Both the position numbers and the translations under genes were made by a program. From Cercis canadensis (Eukaryota > Streptophyta > Magnoliopsida > Fabales > Fabaceae), in contig QAOA01003742.1 in the NCBI GenBank assembly GCA_003255065.1, positions 75,191 through 139,190 of the forward strand: a stretch of DNA of 64,000 nt, read 5' to 3'. Positions 46,578-58,929 of the stretch are shown here, in pieces; position 1 is the stretch's first letter, and every line of letters begins with the position of its first letter. Below the pieces are notes generated by a model. The model was not told the DNA's origin. It did no database searches and worked only from the letters and a program-made list of their open reading frames with translations.

Positions 46578-46967
46578 ATTTGGAATTCTTATTGCTAAAG
46601 TTCACGGGTGAGAATGTTGTTTGAATGTAGTAAAACTTTGAGAAAAAATTATTATTTAGGTCATAAAGTTTGTAAAAAAGACCTATTAGTACTTTATACA
46701 TATAAATTCAATTTTGGTTCCAACATTATTTATGTGAATAGTGAATTACTGTTTTGCCGAGGGCTATGAGTATCCTTTTCACATTTGGTTGCCCTTAGTT
46801 TCTCCTTCCATCAAAGCTACATGAGTATCATATGGATTGTATGTAGTTATCCTTCACTCAGTATGAAGTATAGCCCATATTGTGCCACATTTATTTCTTA
46901 ACATGAGAGAACAATTTTCCCTCAAATAAGATTATGGTCTACAAGGACCAAGATCTACTACAAGAAA
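45603..46967. other. Intergenic, with (TA)n tract and 38-N gap
   Basis: I see no gene. TA repeats (46477-46573) flank an N gap at 46507-46544, so the true length of this microsatellite is unknown. Confidence 0.6.
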
Positions 46968-48105
46968 GCAGGGAATTTCTCACAGACAAAATCTATGAGA
47001 AACACCCTAAAAATCTATGAGAAACGTGTTTCTCATAGACTTTGTCATGAATTATGGGACGTTAGAAAAAACCCTGTGACAAACCAAAATTCTCATAGAA
47101 TATTGCATATGTGAGAAGATTTCTCACAAAAATGTTAGTGAGAAATTTCTGAGAGAAAAATTAGTTTAGGCATGAAAAATTATTTGTGATTTTCTTACAG
47201 ATTTGTTTTCGTGAGAAATTTTTTCAGATCATGTCTATGAGAAATTCTGAAAAAAATGTCATTTTTATTATTTTTAATAAAATAATCAAATTAAAATGAA
47301 ATATTAAAAAAAAAAATAGAACATAAAATATAATCAAATGTAATAAAATGTAATTATTAAATAATGTTAAAAAATGTCATCAACAAAAATCAATAATTCA
47401 TAATGTCATCATCGCCGTCGTCATTAGCATCAACACCATCAGCGGGTGGGGACAAGGGAAGGGCAACAGCTGTGCTAAGGTTGTTACAATCCGGTGGAGG
47501 GAACTGTCCAAGAGTAGTCAGTTGTGCCACTAACTAGTCCATCTCTGTCTTGTACCTGGTTAATTGCTGCAACTAATCTTCTTGACTCTCCAGCCTCTGG
47601 GTCAGATTCGCCACTTGGTCTGTGATTTGTGAACAGCGAGGATCCTGGGTGGTAGGCGGTGGCTGGGTTGCTGGAGCCGAGTCCACCACGCCGGCCTCTG
47701 ACCCTATGCCATGGACATGGTCCTTCTTCTTCTTCCCGCTAACAACATTCAGCCACATGCTGCCCTTAGCTCCTCATAAGAAGTCTACATAGGTTAGATC
47801 ATAATTAGTGAGACTCTTGAGCATAAATAAAGAGGCTTAACTATATAAAAGTTTAATGAACTTGAATTATAAGTTAACTTAAATAAGTGGACTCAGCCAC
47901 TAGATGAACCCATTCTTTGCTCGCATTGTGCTAAAGGTGACAGAAGACCTCATGGGTGGTAGGCTTCCTTCCCAACTCCTTTGTCTACAAACAATGAATT
48001 AAAGTGTTAGAATAATAATAATAATAAAAGGAATAACTACAAGTTTCTTAAATAAATACTAAGTTTTTAAAAACTTACCAGCCCCTCTTATGCTCGGAGA
48101 CAGTG
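46968..48105 (-). mobile_element. CACTA (En/Spm) transposon remnant
   Basis: The left edge has ACTACAAGAAAGC, one base off the CACTACAAGAAA terminal repeat. It is followed by subterminal repeats TCTATGAGAAAC / GTTTCTCATAGAC and TTTCTCACA in both orientations (46978-47235). A transposase fragment lies inside on the minus strand. The right edge abuts 21 bp of STP-C exon 2, so this element appears to have replaced the upstream part of that gene. Confidence 0.72.
47573..47758 (-). pseudogene. CACTA transposase C-terminal fragment (Plant_transposase, Ptta/En/Spm type)
   Basis: WLNVVSGKKKKDHVHGIGSE is a variant of the W-x-x-V-G-G-K-K-K-G-x-x-Y-G-L-G-S-E motif of this transposase family. A Pro/Thr-rich linker and QVANLTQRLESQED follow, the usual coiled-coil tail. 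Only about 60 codons remain. Confidence 0.75.
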
Positions 48106-48126
48106 ATGGCAGCCAAATGTTTATTT

Positions 48127-48310
48127 TGTTAGCGAGAATAATGCAACCACTAGATAAAGCTCCCACATTCAAACTATTGTTATCACTTTAAGATTAGCAT
48201 AAGCTTAGTTCGAATATATAGGATTCTGTTACTGGTATACTGTATATAAATTACACACAATACATCAATGAAGCATTACGGTTTTCCTTCATAAACTCTC
48301 TCATTCTATA
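48127..48310 (+). repeat. 5' LTR of the copia element in STP-C
   Basis: 184 bp, TGTTAG...TCTATA. It ends in TA rather than CA, directly next to the primer-binding site. Confidence 0.9.
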
Positions 48311-48348
48311 TGGTATCAGAGCTATTAGCTTAACAGCGATTTTTTCCC

Positions 48349-49100
48349 ATGGAAACCGTCTTTGATTCCTTGGCTACCTCTCATTCTCAAACTCTCCAAA
48401 ACACCACCGCCACTCACCCTACTATTACTCTTGTTTCCTTCACTGCTGCTCACATCCCCATCAAACTCAATACCCAGAATTATTCTTCCTGGCGTACCCT
48501 TGTAGATGCTCTCTTCTATGGTCACAATCTCATCCCTTACCTTGATGGCACCAAATCATGCCCACCTAGCACCATGACCTCTGATGGGATTACCCTTCCT
48601 AACCCTGAGTTTACCATTTGGACCCGGCAAGACAAATTTATTCTGCATGCCCTTATCTCCTCTGTTGAACCAGATGTCTTGCACCTCTTAGGCAATCCTT
48701 CCACCTCCAAAGAAGCATGGGACCACCTCAAAACTCTCTTTGCCCACCATTCCCGTTCTCGGCTTATGTCTCTTAAGCAAAAACTATCCACTGCGACGAA
48801 AGGTGCTCAATTTGTTAGTGCTTACCTCCAAATGCTCAAAAATCTCGCTGCTGAGATTGCACTCATATCCACACCCATTGACGACCTTGACCTTGTCATA
48901 TATGCACTCAATGGACTTGGTCCAGACTTCAAAGAAATTTCTGGCCCTCTCCTTGCTAGAGACACACTCATCTCCTTCCTTGAATTACGGGACAAACTAG
49001 TAGACTTTGAAACCTACACCAACAAAGATGACACTATCCCTTCTTCCATTCCCCTCACTGCCCATGTTGCTCACAGATCCACCCCACCTTCCTTCAAAAA
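48349..49100 (+). pseudogene. Copia Gag (capsid, UBN2-type)
   Basis: The frame has LNTQNYSSWRTLVDALFYGH, DKFILHALISSVEPDVL, SKEAWDHLKTLFAHHSRSR and LAAEIALISTPIDDLDLVIY, the hallmarks of the gag-polypeptide of Ty1/copia. At about 49100 it must shift to the next frame for the zinc knuckle, so one frameshift separates gag from protease. Confidence 0.9.
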
Positions 49101-51240
49101 AATGTTACCCCTCCTCCACCAATACCAAACCCCTTATTTCCACCCCCTCACCACTAGAATTTTCCACCCCTCCTGTCTGTCAGCTATGCAACAAAACTGG
49201 CCATAGTGCCCCTCGATGCTACAAATTTTTCCCACATCTTAAACCCAAGAAATCTCCTTATGCTCACTTCACTACCCCGCAGCCCAACCTGAATCCTAAT
49301 ACATGGCTGCTTGACACTGGTGCTTCTCACCATGTCACCAGCAATCCTGCCAACCTCATTGTTCCCATTGCATACACTGGTCCCGATCACATGATGGTTG
49401 GCAATGATGCAGGTCTGGATATCTCTCACCTTGGCTCCACCACTCTCCCCTCCTCTCACACCACGTTCCACCTTCATAATGTTCACTGTGTTCCTTCCAT
49501 CAAACAAAACCTCATTTCTGTTTCACAATTCTGCACATCTAATAATGTTTCCATTGAATTCTTACCCTCTTCGTTTGTTGTGAAGGATCTCAATACGGGA
49601 GTGTGCCTTCTTCAAGGCCCGAGTAAGGATTGCACCTACCCCTTTCCACCTGCTGTCTCTCGAGCTTCTCTTCCACCTCGTGCTCTCTCCCTTCATCGAC
49701 AGTCCTTGAATTCCCTTTGGCATCATCGTCTTGGACATCCTCACTCTCGAGTTCTCCATCATCTTGCTGTTCATCACAACTTCTCTCTACCACCTCAGAC
49801 ATCTGATTGCACCTCCTGTTCCTGCAACAAGAGTCACAAGCTTCCTTTTTCGTCTTCTAGCATCAAGACTACAAAACCTTTAGAATTGCTTTATGCTGAT
49901 GTATGGGGTCCAGCACCTCAGATTTCTATTGATCAATATAAATTTTGTGATATTTGTTGATCATTTTACCAGATATACCTGGTTCTATCCCCTTAAACAT
50001 AAATCTGACGTTTATCATATTTTCATGCACTTCAAACTTTTGGTTGAAACATATTTCAACACCCTCATTCAGTCCTTCTCATATGATAATGGTGGTGAAT
50101 TCCTCAAACTAAAACCATATTTTCTGTCTCAAGGAATCTCCTTCTTTCAATCCCCACCATATACACCAGAGAGAAATGACATGGCAGAAAGAAAACACAG
50201 GCACATCGTTGAAACCGGGCTAGCACTTCTTCACCATGCCTCCCTACCTCCTACATTCTGGACCTTTGCATTTCAAACCGCCACTTTTCTCATTAACCGC
50301 CTACCTACCCCTGTGCTTCACATGAATTCACCATATCAGAAGCTTTTTCATCGCCTTCCGCACTACACATCCTTCAAAGCCTTTGGATGCTTATGCTATC
50401 CTTGGCTAAGACCCTACTCTCCACATAAACTTCATGGCCGCTCCACCCCTTGTGTCTTCTTAGGGTACTCAACTGATAAGCATGCTTACATATGTTTTGA
50501 TTCCATCCAAAATAAATTCTTTATCTCTCGTCATGTCAAGTTTATTGAGGACTCCTACCCATTCAAAACACGTTCCTACCCACACCCACTCCCTTCCACA
50601 GATCATGAGTCTCTTCCTTACTCTCATTACCCTGTCTCAGTGTCACTAGAGTCCCTCTCTCACTCACCCTCACCTGCATCTCAAACATCCCCGTCCTCAT
50701 CTTCTTCCACCTTTATCACTACTACTCCCTCCCCTCTTCCATCTTCCCCCTCTCCTGCCATACCTCTTACTATTTTGTCACCACCAACCACTACACCCAT
50801 CCCTCCATCTCCTCCAGCACCTGAACCCACTCCTCCTTCTACCACCACCTCGGATCCTCACCCCCTTCCCAACTCTACCAACCAAATAATCACTCGCTCC
50901 AAAAATAACATCTTCAAACCTAAACGTCCCTTCACTCTCACCACAACCAAACACCCCTACCTCCAAGTGTTGAACCTACCAGCTTCACCCAAGCAAACCA
51001 AAACCCTCACTGGCGCTCAGCAATGTCTCAAGAATTTGATGCCTTACTTCGTAATGGCACCTGGTCACTTGTTCCTAAACCACCACACGCTAACATTATC
51101 GGGTGTAAATGGATTTACCGCATCAAGAGACTGCCTTCTGGTGCCATTGACAGATACAAATCTCGCCTTGTGGCAAAAGGCTTCTCCCAACTTCCAGGCC
51201 TCGACTACAAAGAGACTTTCAGCCCTGTTGTCAAGCCACA
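49101..51240 (+). pseudogene. Copia zinc knuckle, protease, integrase and start of RT, frameshifted
   Basis: In order: zinc knuckle CQLCNKTGHSAPRC (about 49178-49220), protease WLLDTGASHHVTSN (about 49305), the GAG-pre-integrase HHRLGHPHSRVLHHL with CTSCSCNKSHKLPF, then integrase with LLYADVWGP, FSYDNGGEF and PPYTPERNDMAERKHRH supplying the DDE residues. A Ser/Thr/Pro-rich linker follows, and finally MSQEFDALLRNGTWSLVPKP and YKSRLVAKGFSQLPGLDYKE of the RT start. Frame changes occur near 49950 and 51020 in addition to the one near 49100. The RT catalytic YVDD and RNase H are deleted. Confidence 0.9.
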
Positions 51241-51242
51241 CC

Positions 51243-51401
51243 AGATAAAGCTCCCACATTCAAACTATTTTTATCACTTTAAGATTAACATAAGCTTAGT
51301 TCGAATATATAGGACTCTGTTACTGGTATACTGTATATAAATTACACACAATACATCAATGAAGCATTACGGTTTTCCTTCATAAACTCTCTCATTCTAT
51401 A
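51243..51401 (+). repeat. 3' LTR of the copia element in STP-C, lacking its first 25 bp
   Basis: 159 bp aligned without gaps to 48152-48310. I count 3 differences, so insertion is recent relative to other elements in the window. Confidence 0.9.
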
Positions 51402-52302
51402 TATTTGCCAGGTAACTTACAACTAAATTTTTTTCTATTGTTACTTGATGGCACGAAGGTATAAAACCCTGACCTCTTGCAAACTACTCAGACTGCTTAC
51501 TACTAAATCACATGCTTAAACTTTTTTCCTGGTTTCAATTACTACTTAATGAATATATTTCTATCAATTACTTGTGTATAGATTGCTGTGGGAGTTATGA
51601 TTGCTTTGAAGTTTGGAAATAGTGATGAAGGTTCATTGAGCAAGGGGGAAGGCAACTTGCTCTTGTTCTTGATCTATGTATATGTTGCAGCATTCGCGTG
51701 GTCTTGGGTTCCATTGGGATGGTTGGTGCCCAGTGAAATCTGCTCTCTTGAGGTCAGATCCGCAGGACAAGCTATAAATGTTGTTGTGAACATGTTCTTC
51801 ACCTTCTGCATTGCTCAAATCTTCCTCACAATGCTGTGCCACTTGAAGTTCGGTCTCTTCTTCTTCTTTGCTGGCTTTGTGCTCATAATGACCATTTTCA
51901 TTGCCTCATTGTTGCCTGAGACAAAAGGCGTTCCAATTGAAGAGATGAACAGAGTATGGAGGTCACACTAGCTCTGGGGCAAGTTTGTTCTTAAGGATGA
52001 CAAGGCTAATGCTTGAAGTTGATCTAGACAGACTGCAAGATGGGAAAGAATTAAGAATGGAAAATGAGAAGTGAAAGCTTTCCAGAAAAAGCATAAACAA
52101 CAAATGTATAGTGTAGATTTTCATTGGTTAAAAAATATTTTCTCATCTCATCATCAACCACCAGTTCAAAAATGTATATACCCATTTGGACTCCTGTACA
52201 ATTGCTTTCAATTATTTAATGGAATTCCTTTTTTGTTATATATCTTTTGGACTCCTCAATCTCAATATCACCACACTCAACATACACTTTCTTACAAGAT
52301 TC

Positions 52303-52326
52303 TTTTTTTTTTTTTTTTTTTTTTTT
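52303..52326. repeat. T-tract of 24
   Basis: A run of 24 T about 290 bp downstream of the STP-C stop. Confidence 0.9.
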
Positions 52327-52689
52327 AGAAAGGTGCGACCGAGTAATGGGGAATAGATCTGTATATGGCAAGCATTGAAACTTTGACATCGAACACATTG
52401 ATTCTTATAACCAAAGTGATGCAATCAAACCCACAGTCATTGGCTTACAACATTTCTTTTAGGTGAGATACCCACTGCTATAGCCTCCTTCTCAAAGTTC
52501 TACCTAATTTACTGGCCAATTCTCCATCATTGTCAGCCAAAACGCGTTCATGTTTGTACTAAAGGGCACATTCTTTGGGATAAGAACCTATGCCTCCAAC
52601 GTACCATTAGCAACCAGCACTGCCTGCCCTATCAAGCTCTTAATCCTTAGGCTCTTTCACTTTAGGTTCCTTATTATTCTCTCTAGCAA

Positions 52690-53921
52690 TGTTAGGTGGA
52701 TTTTACACCTATTTTATAGATACCTTTAGCTTAACTTTTTGAGTGTTTCTTGAGATTTTTGAACCTTAATCTTGTTCTTGTTCTTCATTTTGTAGGATTG
52801 TTAAGTAGAATAGAGATTCTTGGTGTTAAAAGACAAAAAGGAGAAGCAAAAGCAAGAAGGAATCAATCCTGGGCATCCCTATGCCTGAAGTATGGCGTTG
52901 CTACGCCTCCTGGAAGAAAACCAACAAAATGTAGCAGTCGCTGGGTGTAGTGACGCCCGTGACCAGCGTAGCTATGCCCAGTATTTCTTCATCCATACAC
53001 GTGCTTGTATTTTCCTTTTAAAATTAGGAGTTTTAGGTTTTACTATTTAAACAACTCTTAGGCTTTAATTTAGGGATTCTATTCTGGACTTTTTGGATGC
53101 AAGAAGGAGAGTAAGAACAAGAATTTGAGAAGAGCAATTGGGACAACAGATTGGTGGCTTTTCTTCAAAGTTTTTATTCTTCTTCCCCTTTATTGATTTC
53201 TAGAATTTACTTAATCATGTTTTCTTCTTCTATTATGAACTAATTTTTTATCTAGGGCTACGATGTAGCCTAATTATGAACGGTTGAAGTTTTTATGAAA
53301 TTAATTTGAGGTTTATCTTTTCCAATTGAGCATTCATCTCCATTCTTAATGTCTCTAATTAACTAGCAATTAATTTAGATGATTAGTTAATCACAATGAG
53401 ACCAGAAGGAGATTTGTGTGTTTAGTTCAATGAGATTTATGTCCTAGGTTGCATGTAGGATATGAATATACCTCCATGGCCTAGGTAATCAATTAAGAGA
53501 TCCATAGAACCTAATGAATCTATAATTATTATAACTCGTATAGGAATATATAGGGTTAGTAATTGGGGATATTTCCACTAGACCTTGGGAGAGGCTAGTG
53601 GATAAATTAGGGAATCTTGATTAGCAATTAGGAAGATAAATTGATATTAATGACATGATGAATGGAAATCGAGATTAATTATGGTGAAATTGGAGTCCTA
53701 AGCTTTTATTTCTTGATTAATTCTTCATTTTAGTTATCTTAGTTTGTTTTCTGCTCATTTAAAGTTCTTTCTTGAAAATTCTCCATTCTTATTGATTAGA
53801 TAAAATTGAGATAACTCAATTTCGGTAGTTGATAACATTAGTCCTCATGGGAAAGATAACTCATTCTCATCTTATTACTTGGAAACAATAACGTGCACTT
53901 GCGTTAGGATTTTTCACAACA
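52690..53921 (+). mobile_element. Solo LTR (gypsy type) with perfect target duplication
   Basis: This 1232-bp TGTTAGGTGG...CACAACA sequence has the late phrase CCTCATGGGAAAGATAACTC...GTGCACTTGCG typical of plant gypsy LTR ends. It is flanked on both sides by AGCAA (52685-52689 and 53922-53926). No primer-binding site or coding region is attached, so it is the product of recombination between two LTRs. Confidence 0.88.
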
Positions 53922-54187
53922 AGCAACATTCTCTGCTCGTAATTGAAATGATGGGAGAGAGGCCATGCATGGATCTATCTGCTCACATGATTTCATCCAT
54001 TGTTGTTTATTACTTTACCTGTAACCAGTCTGCATACTGTTTACAAGTATAAATCCTACAAAACATTTACAAAATTTTAACATTGTTAGAACCCTATTTG
54101 ATGAAAGAAGCAAAGCAAATGAAAAGATCATATGAAGTCTTATTGAGGAAAATAACTCACAAGTAAAGTTCATTCTAATTAAAATGG

Positions 54188-54480
54188 TAGGGAGCCATTA
54201 TTTCCACACCTTAGTTTGCTAATGTCACATCCTCTTAAATGTTTAAATATGACATAGCCTAATTACCCTCATTCAAAAATAATTTTTTTAAAAAACTGAC
54301 TAATCACATATTCTCTTTCTAATTAAAAAATAAAGTTACAACTAATAAGAGTTCAAAAGAATATTATGATTAGTCAAATTTTAAAAAAAAATTATTTTTA
54401 AATGAGAGTAATTTAGTCTATATCATATTTAGACATTAAAGAGAGTGTGACATTAGTAAACTAAAGTGAGCGGCTCTCAA
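54188..54480. mobile_element. Foldback MITE
   Basis: The left part, GGAGCCATTATTTCC...TTAGTTTGCTAATGTCACA and on to AAATATGACATAG, is the diverged reverse complement of the right part, ending GTGAGCGGCTCTC. Arms exceed 100 bp and almost meet. I did not find a clear target duplication. Confidence 0.8.
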
Positions 54481-55136
54481 ATGATAACTATAAAATTAAA
54501 AATAAAAAAGAGTTATTATTTGGTATATTAGCGGTGAAAAGTAAAATATGTACACAAACAGCTGAAATTTCATGATTTTATTTACAACAAGCAAAATTTA
54601 AGACATCAATACTTTTAAAGAGTTAAACAATTTATATATCACAACTTAAGATATTTTGTACTCCAAAATGCATTTTTCATATTAGAATCATAAAAACATA
54701 AAACAAATTGTGTCATGATTGATTCTAGATATTGCTTTTAGTTACTTTTTATAATGTTTTCTTTAAGTTAATCATACAAAATCTACCTAATATTGTGTGG
54801 ATCATCATTAACTAAGATAGTTTTCATGAACTGTTTATTACTAAAAATATAAAAATTAAACCACTTGTGCATACTTTAAATTTCATTAGCAATGTACAAT
54901 ATAAAAATCTTAAAAAATTATATCTTAAATAATATGATAACTATAATTTAATTAAACGTCTAGGAAATATAATAATAATAATAATAATAATAATAAAGGA
55001 AAATTTTCCAAAAAAAAGAATAATCTGACATTTTCTATCAAAAACTTCCAAAACTACAATAAAAAATAAAAAAATAAAAATAAACATCCTTTCACTTGTC
55101 CTCTTTTAAGTACTTTACAAAGAGGTAACTTGTAAG
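54481..55136. other. Intergenic, with (AAT)n microsatellite at 54970-54996
   Basis: AT-rich, no gene. Confidence 0.6.
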
Positions 55137-55410
55137 GGTCAAGTACATCAATAATGCAGTTTTTCATTGTAATTACATAGATACAATAATCTGAAACTAT
55201 TTCCTCTAATATCATAGTTTTATATATTTTATTATTTCTTTTTCTGAAGAAAGAAGAGAGAGAAAATTTTAGCTGCGTTGAGTGTCGCAATATGAGAATT
55301 TGTGACACCCAACAGAGTAAATCAAATTTAAGTTGCTGCACTCTACATACTCACTAGCAAATTGCAACACTCCATAAAAGCTCAATATGTGGCACTCAAG
55401 TCCAATTCCG
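55137..55410 (+). repeat. MULE left terminal inverted repeat
   Basis: Reverse-complement partner of 58930-59197. Its inner continuation repeats GCAACAC / GCAACACT and GGTCAAAAT(G/C) phrases. Confidence 0.75.
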
Positions 55411-56269
55411 CAATATGATAGAGGCAAAGATGCAACACCCCAAGGGAAAAATGGCAGCGAAATTGCCGCACTAGGGAGGGGGCAAACTTGTAGAACCAAG
55501 TTAAAAAAAGGCCAAAATGCAACACTAGCTTTTGGTCAAAATCCGACACCCTTTTGGTCAAAATGCATAAATCCATGGTTCAAAATACAATAGTGACATT
55601 CTTTGCATGACAAGACTTTCCCATGACAAGATTCCATGCATGCATGCATGTAGAGATTCCTCCTTCTCCTCTTCACACGCCACCCATTGCTTCTTTCTCT
55701 TCTTCCTATTTCTTCATCTTCTCTCTCCCATTTCACCATTCTCCTCTCCATCACCGAAGTATCTTCTATTCTTCTCGTTCTTGCTCTGCTTTCCATCTTC
55801 TTCTTCTACTCTAGTTATATCTCGTAGTTTTTCTTTTGGTTCTTGTTTTTCTTGTTCTTCTTGCACATATGGCACATCAAGCTTTACATCTTGGTCCAGT
55901 GGATACTTTAGTGTTGACAACACAAAACACACATATTTCAAATGCAGTATAGGAAGAATGAATAAATTTGTCACATTAAACTTAATTAATATTATTTTTC
56001 ATACATTATAGTTTAAAGGAATAAGTAATATAAGTACTAAGTTAGATTAGTGTTAGAAATCATGTATGTTTAAGTATTAAGTTAGTTAGATTAGATTAGT
56101 ATAAAAAATAATCTTAGTTACAGTTAATATCATGGAGATGTTTATATCATAATGTATGTTAGCTATATTTTTCATGCAATAAAATTTGAGGTGAAATATT
56201 TAGGAATAATGTATATTTATATTTAAGTTAAGTTAGATTAGTGTTAAAAAAAATTTAGCTATATTTAAT

Positions 56270-57944
56270 ATATGTGGATGTTTATGAAATCAATTATGCT
56301 CTCACCAGCTCTGTATATTTTCTGCTTCAAAGATTTGTTCTTCAATGTGTTGTTCCAATTGTTGACAACATGACATAAGCAAAAGAAATTGTTAGCCCAT
56401 GGTGGACGTCATCTCAATCGTTCATCTTCGATGGAGGACAATATACCAACATGGCGATCTGATACCAATGATAGATTTTGGATATCCCGTGCCATATGCT
56501 TTCAAAGTAACCTCAGGAACCATGTCCATGCAGGTTTGACTTCTCCCTCAACGATGACATATGCAAGTGGTAACGGTTGATGATTACCATCTTATGTTGT
56601 GCTGATCAACAATGTGCCACTATACTTCCAGTATAAAAATATCTTATCGATCTGAATAATTGACTTACAGAAAGGTAGGACATCTACGCATGCTTTGAAG
56701 GTCCAAAAGACAAGCTTAATCCTCTCTTCAGTGCGACTCCTAATATAATAATCATAAAGGTATCATTCTACCACAGTTCCAGGTGTCGCAACTTTCATTG
56801 TTGTCATCCATCTAGACAATTGTGTGTAACTTTCTTTCCAACTACCAAACACTTTTGCAATCATTTTTTGCTTTGTGCGTCATGCTTTCTTATAAGATAT
56901 TTGGTACGAAAAGTCATTTCTTATTTGCTCTTGTATGAGTTTTATCGAAATATCTGGCTTCTCATAGACCATCCTATAAATGGCGGACACAATCACATTA
57001 TCATTCAGCTTATTGTGATCTTGCGTCAAAATGGGAGATGTGCAAGTATGAGGACTTTTGTATTTTTTGATCTCCCATAATTTGCTCTTGCTCCTCAAAC
57101 AATCTCTAAGTCACTAGTTGCACCCGTTACTGTGATTCAGACAAATCAGGCTTCATACTTGATGGTTTGACTCCTTCACTATAAATGTTTGATGCATGTG
57201 GAGGGAGCATTATCTGACAACAAGTTGCAGCACATCTTTTGTTTAAAATCTTTGGCCAACATACAACTCTTGGCCTCTTTGCCACTCTCCACTGGGTACT
57301 CCTCCCACATCATCAGTTATCCGCAAAGCGTCGTGATTGACGTATGAATAATGAGCTAACGGAACATTATATTGTTGTGGTTGGGCATTTTGCAATGTGC
57401 TACAACCAGTTCCATCACCAATGGTAGCATTAACATTCATATCCAATAACTGCTTACCATCATAATCGTTACTCCCCTCATCTCCATCTTCATTGAAATC
57501 TTCTTTATTATGACTTATATCAATCAAGGGATCAATAGGAGAGTTATCAGGACTCATAACCCGGTCCTTGTAACTAGAACGACTCGGTTTAGTTTCTTCT
57601 ATGCTCCCTACTTGCCTCGCATCAGAATTCAGCCAATAGTCACTATAATCATAGCCATGAACACGTGATGACATACATATTTGACTAGAACTAGGATGAG
57701 AATTATGACTAGGAAAAGTAGTAACATCTGGTTGATAATATCCATCAGATCCTACTTGACTATATGAGGGGAATGAATGAGGAATTGAACTTGAGCCAAC
57801 TCCATCAACAGCTTCAGGTTGGCCATCATCTCCACCAATCTCATCCTCCATAGTGTTAATCTCCACATATATCTTAATTGGACCCAGAGTATTATGTTGA
57901 ACATTACTTTCAAATATCATCTTAACATCGTTATCAGTCCCCAA
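56270..57944 (-). pseudogene. MULE (MuDR-type) transposase, decayed
   Basis: On the minus strand an acidic N-terminal half (57944-57243) ends in GQELYVGQRF, the usual opening of the MuDR DNA-binding region. Frames then shift repeatedly: WEIKKYKSPHTCTSPILTQD, ISIKLIQEQIRNDFSYQISY and KKAWRAKQ-type sequence (57100-56880), FWTFKACVDVLPFCKSIIQID (around 56690, MULE catalytic core with the first Asp), DGNHQPLPLAYVIVEGE (about 56560), and SLVSDRHVGILSSIEDE, WRPPWANNFFCLCHVVNNW (about 56470-56350). Stops and frameshifts are many. The C-terminus with the SWIM zinc finger is missing. In working copies this cuts and pastes the element. Confidence 0.82.
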
Positions 57945-58929
57945 TGGAAATGAAACAAAAAAAATAATGGATTCACTGATATCGAAAATCTATAAATTAT
58001 CTTGTCAACTACTTGATTTGCTTGAAGACACAATTTATTATGGACAAAATATTTTAGCCTATTTAGTCCACATTTTTTCTTCAAGTTCAACCCAATGGGG
58101 CCAAAACCCTGATACATTACACATTGGGCCTCATCGTACATCCGACCATTTGAGTATATTAAAAAATGTATTTTCTTCCTAGACTATTTATTCATGCATT
58201 ATTAGTACGTAAATATTTCATATTAACTACCAATACATTTATTAATATATGCATCTTTTTCCTAAAATCTATTTTCAAGCACTAATAATATATAAACATT
58301 GCTTATTAAAATAAACAATATACATATAACACAATAAAAATGTTTACATAACTTAATAAGCCTCAAAATATTAAACTGCAATAACACATTTATTTTTAAC
58401 AATATTCTAACAGAAAATATATATTACACTACTAGACATAATTTAATAAAAAATAATTAAATAAACGTACCTTTAAAAGCTCAAAATGTTTAAACTTTAA
58501 CCTTAGCTACCACAACCTTGCACAACACTTTCAAGCTTCAAAAACTCGCACAACACTTTCAAAATTCACAATGTTTCCTTTCAAAATTACAATTCTTTCT
58601 CACAAGTAAGTCTAATCACTTGCACCGTGCATTTCTCACTTGAATTGCGGATGTATTTATAGAGGTGCAGAAAATGTCGTCACGCAATTTTGAAATGTGT
58701 GACGTAACTTCAAGAGTCATCACACACTTTCATAATTCATGATGCAATCTGAAATTTGGTCACCTAATATGAAATATCGTTACAACATTGTTGAGTGTTG
58801 ATTGTGTTTAGTGCTACAGTGTCACATTTTGGCCTCTTAGTTCCACAATTGGCCCTTTGGAGTTCCACAATAGTGTCACATTTTGGCTTCTTAGTTCTGC
58901 AATTGGCCCTTTGGCGTTCAACAATTTGG

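Larger units (their letters stand above)
48127..51401 (+). mobile_element. Ty1/copia retrotransposon, internally deleted, in STP-C exon 2
   Basis: It is flanked by the 5-bp target duplication TATTT (48122-48126 and 51402-51406). The 5' LTR (48127-48310) is followed directly by the initiator-Met primer site TGGTATCAGAGC (48311). Gag, protease, integrase and the first part of RT follow, and then pol jumps straight into the 3' LTR. The polypurine tract, most of RT, RNase H and the first 25 bp of the 3' LTR are gone. Confidence 0.93.
48106..52016 (+). pseudogene. STP: STP-C: sugar transport protein pseudogene, split by a copia element
   Basis: On the left only the last bases of exon 2 survive (GGCAGCCAAATGTTTATTT, to 48126). 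After the copia element, TTTGCCAG and GT resume the exon end and splice donor, then intron 2 and exon 3 (51582-52016). Exon 3 is 435 bp, the same as in STP-A and STP-B, with no indels. Codon W-to-stop (TAG, 51969-51971) truncates it in WRSH*LWGKF. Exon 1, intron 1 and most of exon 2 are absent, replaced by a CACTA remnant. The gene is therefore dead by three independent lesions. Confidence 0.92.

Noticed and set aside
52750..52950. 66-codon frame in the solo LTR
   Set aside because: Chance frame within a noncoding LTR.
55607..56011. 134-codon plus-strand frame rich in Ser/Phe/Leu
   Set aside because: It comes from a CTTCTT-rich tract inside the MULE; composition bias, no domain.
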